From positions 1 through 64,000 of the forward strand of contig JANTQF010000185.1 of the NCBI GenBank assembly GCA_032988165.1: a stretch of 64,000 nt of DNA, written 5' to 3'. A program made the translations under genes and the position numbers. The first letter of the stretch is position 1. The number at the start of each line of letters is the position of its first letter. The DNA comes from Emmonsiellopsis sp. PD_33 (taxonomy: Eukaryota > Ascomycota > Eurotiomycetes > Onygenales > Ajellomycetaceae). Below the pieces are notes generated by a model. It did no database searches. It worked only from the letters and a program-made list of their open reading frames with translations, and was not told the DNA's origin. This document shows, piece by piece, positions 35,093 through 47,519 of the stretch.

Positions 35093-36643
35093 GGTTAACT
35101 AGATATTAGAGCAGAGTGAGGAGGAGCGGATCTATGGATTCATATGTTTGGAGAAAGTGTGTCGACACAACTGAGTGGGTTGAGGCGAAGAGGAGGGACC
35201 GGCCCTTTAAAGGTTGCGGCCGGCTTGGGAGGGGATCGAGGAGGTAGCTAAGCTAGGTTCTCGGCTGGCCGATGGCTGTCAGCGCATAGTGTAACCAAGC
35301 TCCGCATCCCGCGGCGGCCCTCCAACCTCCAAGCGCTGGCCTGACGGGGCTTCAGCTGCCTCGGGCTGGGACCTCGGATGCAGCGTGGATAGCCCGCCCG
35401 AGCCCTGGAGATGTGGGGAGTCGTTGGGATTGCCCCATCGGTCCTAGCGCCCTTCGGCCACCGATATAAACTTGAACACCGCAGTTTGCTCGACTTCATT
35501 CATCAGGCTGGGATGGGTTGGGTCAAGGACGCGAAACAGCTTGAGCTGGGGCATGTGAATGCATTGGGCTTACAAAAGACTGTTATTTATCCCAACCCTT
35601 GCCCTGAACAGACGCCAGTTTTATCACCAGCACCGTCATGTTCATAACCTCAGGCTCCTTCCAGCAAATTCACCGTGGATCAGTTTATGTATGCACTGAG
35701 ATATGGGATCCTCTGGTTAAAGCTCCTTTAATACGACAACGCCTACTTAGGATTAACTATCATCCAAGTTAACTTAAGCGCTGGGCACACATCAAGGAAA
35801 TTTATCCCTCCCTAGCCGGGGAACATACTCCGACCAAGATCACGCAAATGGCGTTTATTTTACGGACTCAATATGATGCTATGAGCCCAAGGCTGGGATC
35901 TGTGCTCTGCCGTTGTGAAGAGGCTTCGAAGTTGTCAGTGCTTCATGCTGGGTGATTGGTGACGCCATTTTCAAATGAACATATATTTTGATCTCCAGTA
36001 TTTATACACCGAAGAATACATTCTGTCAATGGGATTAAACAGGGGAAGTGCGAGCCTTTAACGACCGAGAATTCGAGGATACTGGTATCATTGCGGGTTG
36101 TGCAGGCCAGCACGGAGTAGTTATTTTAAAGTCATCAGGTTTCTCTCCCACGCGCCTCTTTGGAAATCAGGACTCATTAATGGAATTTCAGGAAATAAAC
36201 CCAGCCGGATATTTGGTGAATTGACACCATTCCGCATCCATTGCATTCTGATGTTCAGATTTAACTCACGGAAACGGTAGTTATATAGATTGTTTATCCC
36301 AATTCCGCATTGAGTTTGTCAGCGCTGGACTTTGTCGTCTCCAAACAACTAAGTTCTGTACTGCGGGGTTCATCAAAGACCAACATCCAATATCTAGCTT
36401 GCGGTTTAACCATCTTGATGCCCATTTCAGGCTAAGTTTATCTGAAGAATGAAATCGAAGTCTACCGGCGATTCTGAAGATCAGATCTACATACTTTGAT
36501 CCTACAAATATATCTGACGCGTCGGGCATGCATGCTTGACCCCGCCGCCTAACGTCCCGCCACTATCAATATCCTCCGGCTTTATCCCATCCTCGATATT
36601 CACACCTGATAATCATTCTAAAAAACACAATCAAATCACCGCA
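35093..36643. other. Gene-free region, right edge of the metabolic cluster
   Basis: About 1.55 kb without a supportable gene. Left part is the promoter of the acyl-CoA dehydrogenase gene, with AGCCGA on the minus strand at 35261-35266. The rest has many stops in all frames. Confidence 0.55.
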
Positions 36644-37216
36644 ATGTCTTCTACCCCTTTAGTCAACGTGATTGACGCCTGCAAGCTATCATCAACAATC
36701 CCCAGCCAAGTAATCAATCCAGGCGAGGAGCGCAAGCATGCCCCGCCGACACCAAAAGTCGACACGAACGGCCTTTACCTCCTCCTCTCAAGCACAGAAC
36801 TCCGCGACAAATACCACTGGGGGCTTCTCGTCGCTCAAAACGAGACCGGCGGAATACTCTACCACCAAGTCCTCTCAGGCCTAGACTGGAACTTCATCGT
36901 GGGACTCACCGACCTAGCAGCATCCCCGGACCACAATTTACTCCTCGCTCTAAAAATCGGCATCATCGAGAAAACCAACGACGAATGGATCCAGGCGATC
37001 AAGGCCTGCGTGCGCTCGGTTGAGGTTGAGGGCCAATTTACGTGTCGGACCTGGGCGCTGGCGGCGGTTTATCAGCTTGCTAGTCAGGGATTTATTGGCA
37101 TGCAGCCGGAGTGGGTGAACGTGTTTAGGATTGAGGAGGAGGCGAAGAGGTTGGCGATGGATGCGTATGATTTGCGGACGACTATTGTGATTGAGAGTGA
37201 GATGAGTGCTGGATAG
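36644..37216 (+). CDS. Small conserved-looking protein, unknown function
   Basis: Single exon, 190 residues. The start is ATG at 36644 (CGCAATG); the frame is open further left but only from a TTG. I do not recognise a named family. It begins NVIDACKLSSTIPSQVINPGEER, has a His in a KYHWGLLVAQ strand (H58) and a Cys in a predicted helix, FTCRTWALAAVYQL (C134), and no membrane segment. The His-before-Cys order with strand and helix context is reminiscent of circularly permuted papain-like folds (LRAT/PPPDE type), but this is a weak structural analogy. It lies outside the metabolic cluster by position. Confidence 0.65.
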   Translation: MSSTPLVNVIDACKLSSTIPSQVINPGEERKHAPPTPKVDTNGLYLLLSSTELRDKYHWGLLVAQNETGGILYHQVLSGLDWNFIVGLTDLAASPDHNLLLALKIGIIEKTNDEWIQAIKACVRSVEVEGQFTCRTWALAAVYQLASQGFIGMQPEWVNVFRIEEEAKRLAMDAYDLRTTIVIESEMSAG

Positions 37217-38694
37217 CAAGGATGTGCCGATTACGTTCTTACGGTTTGATCTGTGATCTAAACTTATATTTGTTGCCCCCTTCCCACTTATTACTTCATG
37301 TTGATACCCCAAGTGAATGCACGGTCTGCTTTTTTTTTGTTTTTTTGTTATTAACCTAGTTCTCCTATTTTTTGTCAGAAATTGGCTTGGTAGCCGATGG
37401 CCCACGGGCGACCATATGTTCCCAATTTTCCTTGGGTATCTCACGATGCTGGGTCCTTTCTCGGTATTGTTCGCTCTTCCATGATCCATATAAATCACTT
37501 TGGTCCCTGGCATAGTTACACGTCGAGGTTTTGTCTTTATTACTCCATGTTATATTTAAGGTTAACCCGACACCCGTTGGCGGAACCATGGCTCCCTCCC
37601 TCTCTCAACTATAACCGAAGACTGACTTTCCGTCATCATTTCAATACAAATTGGATGACATATTCGTCGCATCGGGGGAACCTTATCCTACCTATCCCTC
37701 CATAGGGAACGTAGCCAGAAAACTTACCTAACAGTCCCGTAAAAGAGGCTGTGCGGAGGTATTCGAGTCATTTGGGGACTAACTTAGTTGATTAGGGGGT
37801 TAAGTTCTGCTTCCTGTGATGGTAAGGTGATGATGTTCGATGTTTGTCAGTAGGTAGTTAACTATTGCCAACATAGTAATGTTTGCTCAAACACATGGGC
37901 CTGGGAGAGGGGGGGGGGGGGGGGGTTGACTTGAACCAGTTCTGCAAGATGGGACCGTGACGTTAATCCAATCACTTGAGTCATGGGGGGGTTTGTTGAA
38001 GTGATATTTACTCTTGATCAAACTTCACCGGGATGACATCATAATTTGTCAGGTGGCATGGCTTGGGGGGATCAAGGGGGGAAAGTAAGAGCTCACCCAA
38101 TCCAAGTAGAACTCAGTAGATCATTCCAGGATCAGCTCAAGGCATGCATGTGCCTGTTAACGGAGCGGGGGAATAAACAGGCGGCCTAGGAGGATAGAAT
38201 GAATGGGAAGTGGCATGGCAGTGACCGGGATCAGAATTGTTATTTCATGCATTGCGCATAGGATACTTACAATCCAAGTATCGTGGAACCAGGCTAGGAT
38301 ACTTCTGTGGAAGGAAAGGGTATATCTATCATATATGGACACCAGGGGAAATCGAAGACCAAAATCTAAATAGAATTTTATACCGACAAAGAGGGGGGAA
38401 AATACAACAACGGGAATAGGTCAAGGGGATAATGGACACCTCTTTTTCCAAAAAAATACCAGAAGTCGCCATAAATTCGAAAGGGGGAGAAAAAATCGGA
38501 CGCCTTTCCGGATGTTGTTTGACCAAAAAATCAACAAACAGGGGTCTTTTTCTTCGCCAGGGAAGGGAAATATGCAGGGATATATGTACAGCTACATATG
38601 CAGCACAGGACGCTAGGATAGTGTTGTTCCAAACATGTCTAGTCCATTAAGGGTATTATAGGTTTTGGGGCTGTATCGCGAAGAAATATAGGCA
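37217..38694. other. Gene-free region with a long G run
   Basis: No supportable gene. It contains a run of about 18 G at 37909-37926 and several shorter G tracts (for example near 37985 and 38066), and the 3' region of the 14-3-3-like gene at its right end. Confidence 0.6.
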
Positions 38695-39930
38695 TTAGAT
38701 TGGATTTGTCATGGTTGGATGGGGGATCGCTGGCGCAAGTCCATATCCGGTTGAGGTGGTGGTCCCCTTTGTGGGCGTTCCTCTGGATGTCGGGGTCCGT
38801 TGATGAAAGTGCTGGCGTTGTCGTGGTGTTCCACTCGTGTCTTGTAGGGCGCCTGGGGTGCTTCCACCGGCCTCACTTTTGGACTTTTCGGCACCAGGTG
38901 TACTGCTTCCGCCGGCACTGCTTGTTTTACCGCCTCGTTTGACCATTTTGCCGAGAATGCTAACTAATTCCGCAGCGTCCTCAAAACTTTCATCGTCCAT
39001 TCCTTCTTGGGCGTTGTAGACATCTGCAATTGCCTGTTTTGCTATGCGCCTGCAGCTGTCCGAGTCGTGGAGACAGTCATACAGGTATGCGGCATATTCC
39101 AATTTGACGGAAAGCCTAACAGGGTGCGAGCCAGGGAGAAGTCTGTCTGCGAGTAATGCTACATCACTGAAGCACCCTGTGGCAATGGGGGTGTAATCCA
39201 TGGCTGGTAGGATGAATGAGGCAGCTGATTTAGGCGGCTGGACAGCTGGGAGACCTGGAGGACGCATTCCACCACCAACAGGGCCACCCTCGGGGGTGAC
39301 GGGCAGAGGCGGCGAAGCTGTGATGGAATCTCGATTCGGATTTGGCGACAATCTCGACGCTCGTCCCTTGGTGCCATTTCCGTTGCCAACGGAAGCAGAT
39401 CCATTCGGGAGATTCAATTGGGAGCCGGATGCAGGGAGACTTCGAATGCCCGAGTGGTGTATGCTAGGTTGGTTATGGAAAAGGACAAAAATATGATAAA
39501 AAGACGCTCTTAGTTTATGGGCCAGTACTTTAAGCTCGATGTAGGCCTCGACCATAGGAAGGACGTATTGTTCGGTGATTATCAGTCCTTCGCGGGAAAG
39601 CCATAATATGTGGTGATAAAGTTGTAATGATTTGGTTTCCCTTGTGGGATCAAGGCGGCGGAGCTTGCGAGCGCGAAGCAGCTTTTTCGAGAGGATCACG
39701 GAAAGGCCAAGGAGTTTATAGAGCATGGCTGATAGATAGGCATTTTCATGGCTGGTGCTCGCTGCAAAGTAGCCCAAAAACTTTTGGTCGACTTCTGAGG
39801 AGGCCATCCAAATTGCGAACTGCGGAGGGTTTGATGAATGTTCCCACTGCTGAGAAAGACTGATCAGTTCATCTGTAACCTCGCAATCTCCAGTGGATTG
39901 CACATCGTCTTCGGAGAGGATATGATCCAT
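38695..39930 (-). CDS. Divergent fungal 14-3-3-like protein
   Basis: Single exon, 411 residues, ATG at 39930. Helical segments match the fungal divergent 14-3-3-like family: YLSAMLYKLLGLSVILSKKLL, then YHHILWLSREGLIITEQYV and ELKVLAHKLRASFYHIFVLF, and after a long insertion RLSVKLEYAAYLYDCLHD and EDAAELVSILGKMVKRG. The insertion (about 175-250) is Pro/Ser/Gly-rich and disordered, and a second disordered Ser/Thr/Pro tail covers about 335-411. Canonical 14-3-3 proteins are about 250 residues without these, so phosphopeptide binding cannot be assumed. It has a very long upstream region. Confidence 0.75.
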   Translation of the reverse strand: MDHILSEDDVQSTGDCEVTDELISLSQQWEHSSNPPQFAIWMASSEVDQKFLGYFAASTSHENAYLSAMLYKLLGLSVILSKKLLRARKLRRLDPTRETKSLQLYHHILWLSREGLIITEQYVLPMVEAYIELKVLAHKLRASFYHIFVLFHNQPSIHHSGIRSLPASGSQLNLPNGSASVGNGNGTKGRASRLSPNPNRDSITASPPLPVTPEGGPVGGGMRPPGLPAVQPPKSAASFILPAMDYTPIATGCFSDVALLADRLLPGSHPVRLSVKLEYAAYLYDCLHDSDSCRRIAKQAIADVYNAQEGMDDESFEDAAELVSILGKMVKRGGKTSSAGGSSTPGAEKSKSEAGGSTPGALQDTSGTPRQRQHFHQRTPTSRGTPTKGTTTSTGYGLAPAIPHPTMTNPI

Positions 39931-42900
39931 GTTTGGTTGGGTCGTGTTGTTAGGTATGACAAAAGATGAAAATAATAATTAAGAAATGGATGCAGAAGCT
40001 CAGCTTGAACAGATAATAGACGGGTTAAATAGTAGCACAAAAATATGTCCAAGCGCCCACATGTAAAAATATGAATTTTCATGTAGCGGTTAAATATTTT
40101 GGGATTCTTAGTCCAGAAATAGACCGGCGGCAAACAATGCAATAAAAGGAGCACGCTTACCTTCCTCTCTGACTATAGCTCCCCAAAGCAACGGCGCTTA
40201 TATCAAAACCAGGCCTCACTATGACTAAAAATATATATTCGGTTGGCACGGTGTTTAGCGCCCGAGAATAGGTGACCCAAGATGTGGCTGGCGGTTACCG
40301 GCGATTCAATATGTTGACAATGTTTGCCTCGCAACGACCGGGCCAGATCAAGGCTTGCTTCTTTCTTCTTCTCGGTATATCTTCTAACAACAGAAAGACG
40401 GAGAAAAAACGTCGTATCGGGCGTAATCTCGAAAGGTGGAATGGGCGATTATTGTCAGGGGGGTCGTTTGAAGGCGTAAATGTCGTTGGATTAGAAGTTG
40501 CCGTTGGGGCTCGAGACGGGAATATCAACGAGAGAATAGAGATGGGCCGAGTATTATCGTACAGAAAATGGGTATAGTAAAATTGGAATACCTGTGCCGG
40601 TGAAGTGCCGAAATGATCGTGGTTGTTATACAGGACGAGGAAAATCGAAGGAAGGAGGAATAATGTACAGTGACCGGAGGGGAACGAAAGACGATTGGGA
40701 TCCCTTGAAACCCGTCAGCTTCCATTGCCATAGCTATATATCATAACATTGCCATGACGGCCCAATGACATACCTCCGCAACGTGGTTCGTTCGACTAAC
40801 TTAGCTGGGCAACAAACCGCCGATTCGCCAATAGGGTCAGAAGCCCAACCAATGACACAATCTAAGGCTGGCAAGTTGCGAGCAGGAAGCGGAATGGCAG
40901 AGGAAGAGGTCGTGGCTGTACAGGAAGAGAAATTCGTGATTCATCGTTTGCAATTGGGCGTAAGAAGGCGTGGATATGGATGATGCGCCAAAAGACACGG
41001 ACAAACGGACAGCTCAGAGCAGGACTCGCAGGGGCAAGGAGAGACAGAAAGACACGGCCATTGAAACAAGAAGCCGGCAAGGAAACACGCCCGAGACAGA
41101 GCCCGCAATTGCAATTGCTGCTGTCGCTGAGTCGAGTCGAGGCGGAGGAATCAAAATGGCGGCGGAGGAGAGATGTCGTCGTCGCCAACGAAGCTAGCCC
41201 GATCTGGCAGACTCCAGAGCCTCCTGCACGCCAAAGGAGACAACAGCCTGCACCACTTGGATAGTTCACGATTTCAATGTCCTGGGGTCCCTTTCTCTGC
41301 TGCTTTGGCCGGGGGATACTTGTTTCTCCTGTGCCGTCACGGTCGCACAGCTCGTCGTGCCAAAGATAACTCACTGTCAGTGCTCCAGTGTGGCGCTGTG
41401 GGCGTCGTTTTCTCGTGGGAATCGCCTTGTTAAACCCACCACCGCCGCCAGCAAGGACGGGCAGCGGCCACAGTGGCAATTATGCGAACTGCGACAGCCA
41501 GGCGGAGACGCCCCGTCGCACACTCGGATGCCCCCTCTGGAGCCGCTGGCACGCTGTTGAGCTGGTCCTGCAGCCAGTATGCACACCATGTCGAGCTAGA
41601 GTAGTCGCAAGTTACGTGTCAATGCCAGAGCTCTCCATTTTGTCCCAGGACCCTCTTGATCCCGGCTGGCTCCAGGCGGTGGGATTGATGCCAGGCTTTG
41701 CCAGGGCAGACCATGACCCGACCAGGACAAGCGCCAGCTGCAGAAACACGGCAGAGAGCCTGAACAGCGCCTGAAATCCTTAAAATAACCTGGTCAATAG
41801 AGGCGCCCCGCGGTATGGCATCTGGAAATTTCCAAAGTTCGACCCCGCCGAGGACATGGCGGTCGACACTAGTCTCATGTCAGGTGTTTTTGGCGGCCTG
41901 CATTTTATTTAGTTGGTCTCGGTACCACAGGTTTTTGGGGTTGACTCCGAAGGCCAAGTTCTAGGGAGGACCGCCATGATGATCCAAGTGAGGCGACAAT
42001 ATCAGAGAGACGTTGAGTTCGGACATTTCACTTGATAGACACAGCATCATCGAGACAATTTCCAATAAACTTGGACAAATATTTCGGAAACAACGATACC
42101 AGGCCGGCTCTGGGCGAAGGATGAGCGCATGCCAGCGTGGCACTTGCAAGGAAGACCAGATTTACACGATGCGGAGCAAAAATATCTCCTCCCCTTTTTG
42201 TTCACCCTAAATGGACCTGAACCAGTTAAATATTCCTTCTCGAGGTTGCACAACAAGTGCAGCCTCACATTCTTTCCGACCCGCTGCTCTAGGCACGGAA
42301 AGATCCTTTTAGAAACTTCCCCCCGGAACAGAGACAATGGCATTACCCTTCAGCAAACACCTGGGGTTGAAAACAAATGAGGTCAAACCTGATCCCGAAT
42401 TATTAACGGCAGTCATCCCGCCTAGATGCCCCATCTACAAGCAACCTTGAGGCTCAGCCACAAAAAGGGCGGTGCGCAGCGAGGCTAACTTCATCAACGT
42501 CATCAAACCATTTCAATATCAGAACCATGGACCAAGTTTTCTTCTGCTCATCAGTTATGCTTTCTGGCATTTTTGACGCCTCTCGATCGGAACAGACGGA
42601 TTCCACGTCAGTTCTACCCAGAACCCCTCAGCTCAACTCAACTACTGTGAACCTCGCCAACGCTTTAGGTCAAAAACTCTTCTGGCCAAAAGCTCCTTTG
42701 ACCACATTTCAATTGTCCTCAGGCTAGTTCAACGTGAAATGTTACACGTTTGTGGGGTGGCTTCATGATTTATTATGGCCCGAAAAGGCGGTGAAATACC
42801 ACTGGATGGATTTCATCTGCCAAGATAGTTAAACCTATCGAAGAACTCCCTCTGTGGATTACATTGTCCATAGACCACAGAAATTCTACGAGCTGGATTC

Positions 42901-43297
42901 AAGACAGCGTGTTTATTTGGGATTGCCATTGTCGTCGAGAATTCAATGTGGTCTAAAATAGACCGCAACTTTATTCCAACTGTGCCGATGGATTATCCAT
43001 ATTTTATCTACACAGCGTGCATTGAGTCGAGATGGGTCACTACAAAAGCCACCACGCACCGGCAGTGCCGTCAATCCTGATTGATCACCAAAAAGACAGA
43101 ATCTCGGGCTTGGGAAATCAGCATTCTCATCCATGACTGGCCCGGAGAATTTATATCACTTCCAAACCCCAGCCGACGATCTTCCACAATTCATTTTTTC
43201 GAGAGCTTTTGAATAATTCACCGTCGACCGACCATCTAGCCTCCACTAATGCGAAGACATGATGCCTCTCTATAAACACCTAAGCCGCAAAACATTT
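39931..43297. other. Long gene-free region upstream of the 14-3-3-like gene
   Basis: About 3.4 kb without a gene I can support. The left third is probably the promoter and 5' leader of the 14-3-3-like gene. Short frames between 40.7 and 42.7 kb overlap each other on both strands and show no motif or splice partner. Confidence 0.5.
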
Positions 43298-43949
43298 TCA
43301 CTCTGTTCTGGCATCATATGGATAGAACCAAGGAAAGCTTGTCTTACGAGACCCCCATACCGACTGGGCTAATGCCCGGCGAATAGTTTGCTCCGCTCTG
43401 GCTTCAATAGCCTCAAGGGTAACACGCGCCGTCGATTTCCGCCGACTGGAATCGTACTGAAGCAAAGCCTCTCCGACGTCTTTCTCAGCCTTGCGAACGG
43501 TTGATAGAAGCCCTGCGTCCTTCTCAAGGAATTTAGCCCGAGTCGCAACATCTACCCCAGAACGATTGCTCGCGACGAACACCTTGGCATCTATGCGCGT
43601 TCGATCGTAGAGAATATAATCCAGTATTTCTATATCTTCTTCAATCTTCCATGCCATCTGCATGTTTGTGAATGGTTTTCGCCAATCTGGCGGAAGCTTG
43701 CCCTGCATCTCAAGCTCTTTAAGCAGCGCGGCGATGCTTTCCCCCCTATACTTGTATCCGGGCGATACGTTCTCTGCCATCCAGTCATCATTGTTGCGCG
43801 GGTCCATGGAATGAATAACCACCCAGTTTACTTGCTCCTCTGACCACCACCTACCATCCACGACTGTTGACACTAAGTTTGGTCTTTGATTAGTCTATGT
43901 TTCAAGGTAAGCGTTATGGAAGGTATCATTCGAAAATGTTTCACGTACT
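43298..43949 (-). CDS. Small protein of unknown function, start codon possibly split by an intron
   Basis: Main exon 43298-43872 codes about 191 residues beginning (after a GTG) STVVDGRWWSEEQVNWVVIH. No in-frame ATG lies at the start of the exon, but the exon is preceded by an acceptor (AAACTTAG at 43873) and a GTACGT donor at 43948; joining them places an A before the TG, making ATG exactly across the junction (A at 43949, TG at 43872-43871). The Trp-rich N-terminus loosely recalls SANT/Myb-like helices and the C-terminal half is helical and charged; neither is enough to name it. Confidence 0.5.
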
Positions 43950-45707
43950 TTTTTCTCCCCCCAGGATGCTGCTTCTCCCCTATTGATATGACCAGTGTCC
44001 GCGAAAGACACGCTTGCAGAGACAGATGGAACGCCGTTCAGTGGGGCTTAACGAACCGACGGGTAACCGCCATTTGTCATTTTGCTGTCTTGTCGCCAAC
44101 CCGTTGGTTGAATACAACAGGGCAAAACACTGCTTGTATAACGGAACTCTCTCTCAGTGTGCTGTTGCGACACCCACGACAGTATTGATCTATTTTCACC
44201 GACGTTCGGAATGATTGTCTTTTCCGGCGCGGCCTACGATATTTCGGGAGTGGTTGTAACGTTCGATCCAAGGGGGAAAATAAACCTCGCTCAAACGAGG
44301 AAACGGAACTCGTAGGTGACTCTCGACAGGTAGGTATCAATACTTGACCGATATATGGTTGGACATACCTAAATTGATGAGAAGCAATGGAACGCATGGC
44401 GTTATATATAGGTATCAATTCTTCTAAGCCTTCGCGGAATCATTCATATATGGAAGGCTCTACCCGAAAGGTTGTGAACCAATCGCTGTTCAAAAGCAAA
44501 ATACAGAGCCATTATCAGGCAAGTATAACCTAATAACTATCTACTAGGTGTACAGTCAAGGAGAGAGCTATCCTGACTAACTTTTTTTGTGTGGCTATTT
44601 ACTTCTCACCACCCCGGGCAACGGGCAATGGGTGAAAAATATGCTACCTGCCAATATGCTTTCTTTAATATTAAACCTCCCATGGCAAAGTTAAAAGGAT
44701 GAATGGCGGCGGCTCTTTCCGTTATTTTTAGATTTTCTCTGGGATTTAAACTATTAAGGAGTTGATTTAAAGATAAACGAAGATGAATGGGATACTTTCT
44801 TAAAAAGGAAAGGAACAGAACAGAAAAGGGGGTAGGTAAGAGAGACCAGAGAGAATCTACAGAAATATCCAGAGCTGAAGTTACTGTCAATACTAAACAC
44901 CTTCTGCTCATTCAATCTATGGTGGAATCGCGTAAATCCTCTTTGCCGCGCAGCAGACACAGAAAATAAGGGGTAGTTAACTAGTTGGTTAACTATACTG
45001 AGCGGGACGTTAAATAAAGGTAAAACAACAGGACATGCTACCATCTTGTAAGAGGGGCCATGTCTCTCCGTAGGGTGAAGAAAGATGTCCTATTAAAGCC
45101 GGGTCTGGGGCGGCGGCCGAAGAATAGTAACTAACTATGGATGCTGACATGAGAGTCACGTGACGAAGGCCACTCACCTGGGCAGGCCGCGGTGGTCACG
45201 TGCGTGCGCGGTGCAGCAAAACGTTCTGCCCTCCTAGCCAGGTCTGGCCTAGCCTGTTGCTGCTTTTGGCTTCACTCTGGTTCCACTCTAGGAGAGGGTT
45301 GCACAATGTATCATAGTATGATGGTCTCAGTTCTCAATCAGGAGCTTCATTCTGCTAGAAAAGAAAAGCTAGGCTATCCTCTGGAGATAAATAAATAAAT
45401 GGCTTGTCTAGGCTAAGTGTGGAAGCTGTGGCATTGTGCAGCAGGTCCTGGTAAAGCAGTAAGAACACTAAATACCAGCTCTCTCATCTCCCTGGCATGA
45501 GTATGCACCCTGTGTAAATAAAATGAAGAAAGGAAAAGACAGAACAACAACCATAGGTAAGGTGAGCTGCCATGTTGAATGGCACAATGCTCAAAAGAAA
45601 TAGAAAAGGAGATAACATATAAAACTAGCAAAGTGAACCAGCAAGAGACAAGTAAAGGAAATAAGAAAGAAATTACAGTATTCATTGTCCATACCTATCT
45701 ACCCAAC
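43950..45707. other. Gene-free, A/T-rich left edge of the relic island
   Basis: No supportable gene. From about 44400 the sequence becomes A/T-rich and open frames are short and unconnected. Confidence 0.5.
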
Positions 45708-46343
45708 CTAAGCTTTGTCATCATTCTCCAGGATAGCATAGAGTTCATAGATGGCCTGTTTATACTCATCTTCCTCCTCAGGTTTCTTTCCTTCTCCCTC
45801 AGGTTTCTTCTCTTTCTTTTGGTCACTGGCACAGTGCTTCTTGGTAAGGGATGAGGTGTCATCTTGGGGAGACAGGCTGCATCATCACTTGATAGTTTGG
45901 GGAACTCAATGGATGCTAGTGTGAGATGTCTTGTTGCTTGCCTCCAGGTGTCCTAGGACTCTCAGGGTTCAATATCAGGCATACTTGTTGGCTGCTGCAA
46001 GGGCTGGCTGGGCTGCAACAGCTGATTCTGAACCTTCATGAGTAGGGGGAGGTGGTGCAGGATTCTTATTGGTGATAATGTGATTTGCTTGGGCAGGTCA
46101 TCTAGCAGGGGAAGGGTTGACTGGATCTTGTGGCTCTGAGTGCCAGCCTCATCCTTCTAAGTGATGCTCCACCTGGAGGATGTGTGTGGCTAACTGGTCA
46201 AACATGTCTTGTGTAGCCTTGTTGAGAGCATGATATATGGGGTCTGTAATGGTCTCCTTGATTGCTTGATGACCCAATCCTAGTGTCTCATGCAGCGCTT
46301 GCATCGCGTCTGTCACTAAGGCCTCCTGTGGTGCACCTAACAA
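45708..46343 (-). pseudogene. Decayed charged protein fragment
   Basis: Reading from 46343, a helical stretch (ALVTDAMQALHETLGLGHQA...ILQVEHHLEG) is followed by stops, a Pro-rich linker (NKNPAPPPPTHEGSES) and, in another frame, a Lys/Glu-rich end that finishes EEEDEYKQAIYELYAILEN before a stop at 45708. The pieces look like one ancestral protein broken by stops and shifts. Its family is unknown; a Gag-like or structural role is a guess only. Confidence 0.4.
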
Positions 46344-46593
46344 AATGGCCGTAAAAAAAGAAAAGATGACGCCCTCGTTGTCATCATTAACATAAAGAGC
46401 ATAGAAAAGACTTTTAAAACATCATTTGGAGGCCGAAGCCAAGCATTTGTGATGCAAATAAAGCAGAAACAGGCCAATACTGAGCATTCATAAAGCAAAT
46501 AAGGCAGAAGCACTGGGTAATAAAGAAGCATTATCAAAGGAAACATGTTCATGAGCAACAGCATCGCCAAGGGCCTCTTGTTGGAATCTGCCA

Positions 46594-46832
46594 TCAGTTG
46601 TTTGTGCCATCAATGTCGCCATTGAATAAAGAGTCGTTGTCATTCGTCGAGTCGTTGCTGTCTTCCTCGATAATGATCGGATCGTCGAAAGTATCGCCGG
46701 CTTGATGGGCTTTGATTTCGAGAGCATTGAAGTGTTGTTGCATCTTGATCTTAGTATGCACGAGGTGCTGTGCCGCCGCACATGCCCCCTTGCCACCATT
46801 CCCATTAACTCTTTGTTTAACGACTTGACCAC
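46594..46832 (-). pseudogene. Relic coding module, copy 1
   Basis: The frame ending at the TGA at 46594 reads AAAQHLVHTKIKMQQHFNAL, then EIKAHQAGDTFDDPIIIEED and an Asn/Asp/Ser-rich tail. It is clearly paralogous to the module at 49325-49552. No start or functional context is seen. Confidence 0.5.
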
Positions 46833-47294
46833 AGTTCCTTTGCAGGTCTCATGATTTCACTTCAGATCTAAAGAGCCATCATTAAGAAGCTCAGTGTAAT
46901 GGTATATAACTATGTCATAAAGAAGACATTAGTTAGGGCTAAGAGTGCTAGGTAAGTCAGTGCCATAAAGGTTAGTATCAGCTAGAAATTCAGCCTTCAT
47001 ATTATTTTAGAAGTTAGCGTTAGAGTTGATATTAGTGCCAATATGAGAGGTTCAGGACTAATAACCAATCTGATTGTAGCCGACTGGGAGGTAGGTGTCG
47101 TCCGTGAATGAAGGAATCGAGCCGTTCAGGTCGTTTAGACGTTTATAAAAGACGCTGACGTCGGGGGTTCAACGTGCAATAGCGCCTTTCACGCTTCAAG
47201 GAAAGCAGCTATCATACCGTAGGACACTCACTATGTTCAAAACTAGCCTGAAGAAGGCTAAGCACGGTGCCGTGGTTCCACGCCGCCAACATCC

Positions 47295-47519
47295 TCATCT
47301 TCCAGTATTCCACATTGCCAAATATACCTCTCTCATCAGGTGTAGGGTACAGGCCGTCATTTGTGGTGTTACCGTGGATGGTGTGCTTCTGGTGGCTCTG
47401 GCGCTTCGGCGAGTCTCCGGCTGTGGGGAGGGGGTCAGTTCGCGGGGCTCGATCACTGTGTCGGCTTCGGAGGACACTGCGTCATCTTCTCCTTCGTTGT
47501 CCGCTGGGCTATCTGTCAT
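47295..47519 (-). pseudogene. Acidic, Pro-rich protein fragment
   Basis: About 74 codons with DNEGEDDAVSSEAD and RRSARATRSTPSTVTPQ. Low complexity, no recognised family, listed only because codon content looks coding and it lies in line with neighbouring relics. Confidence 0.3.

Noticed and set aside
42527..42727. 66-codon plus-strand frame with an ATG
   Set aside because: Low complexity, no motif, no splice partner; too short to support.
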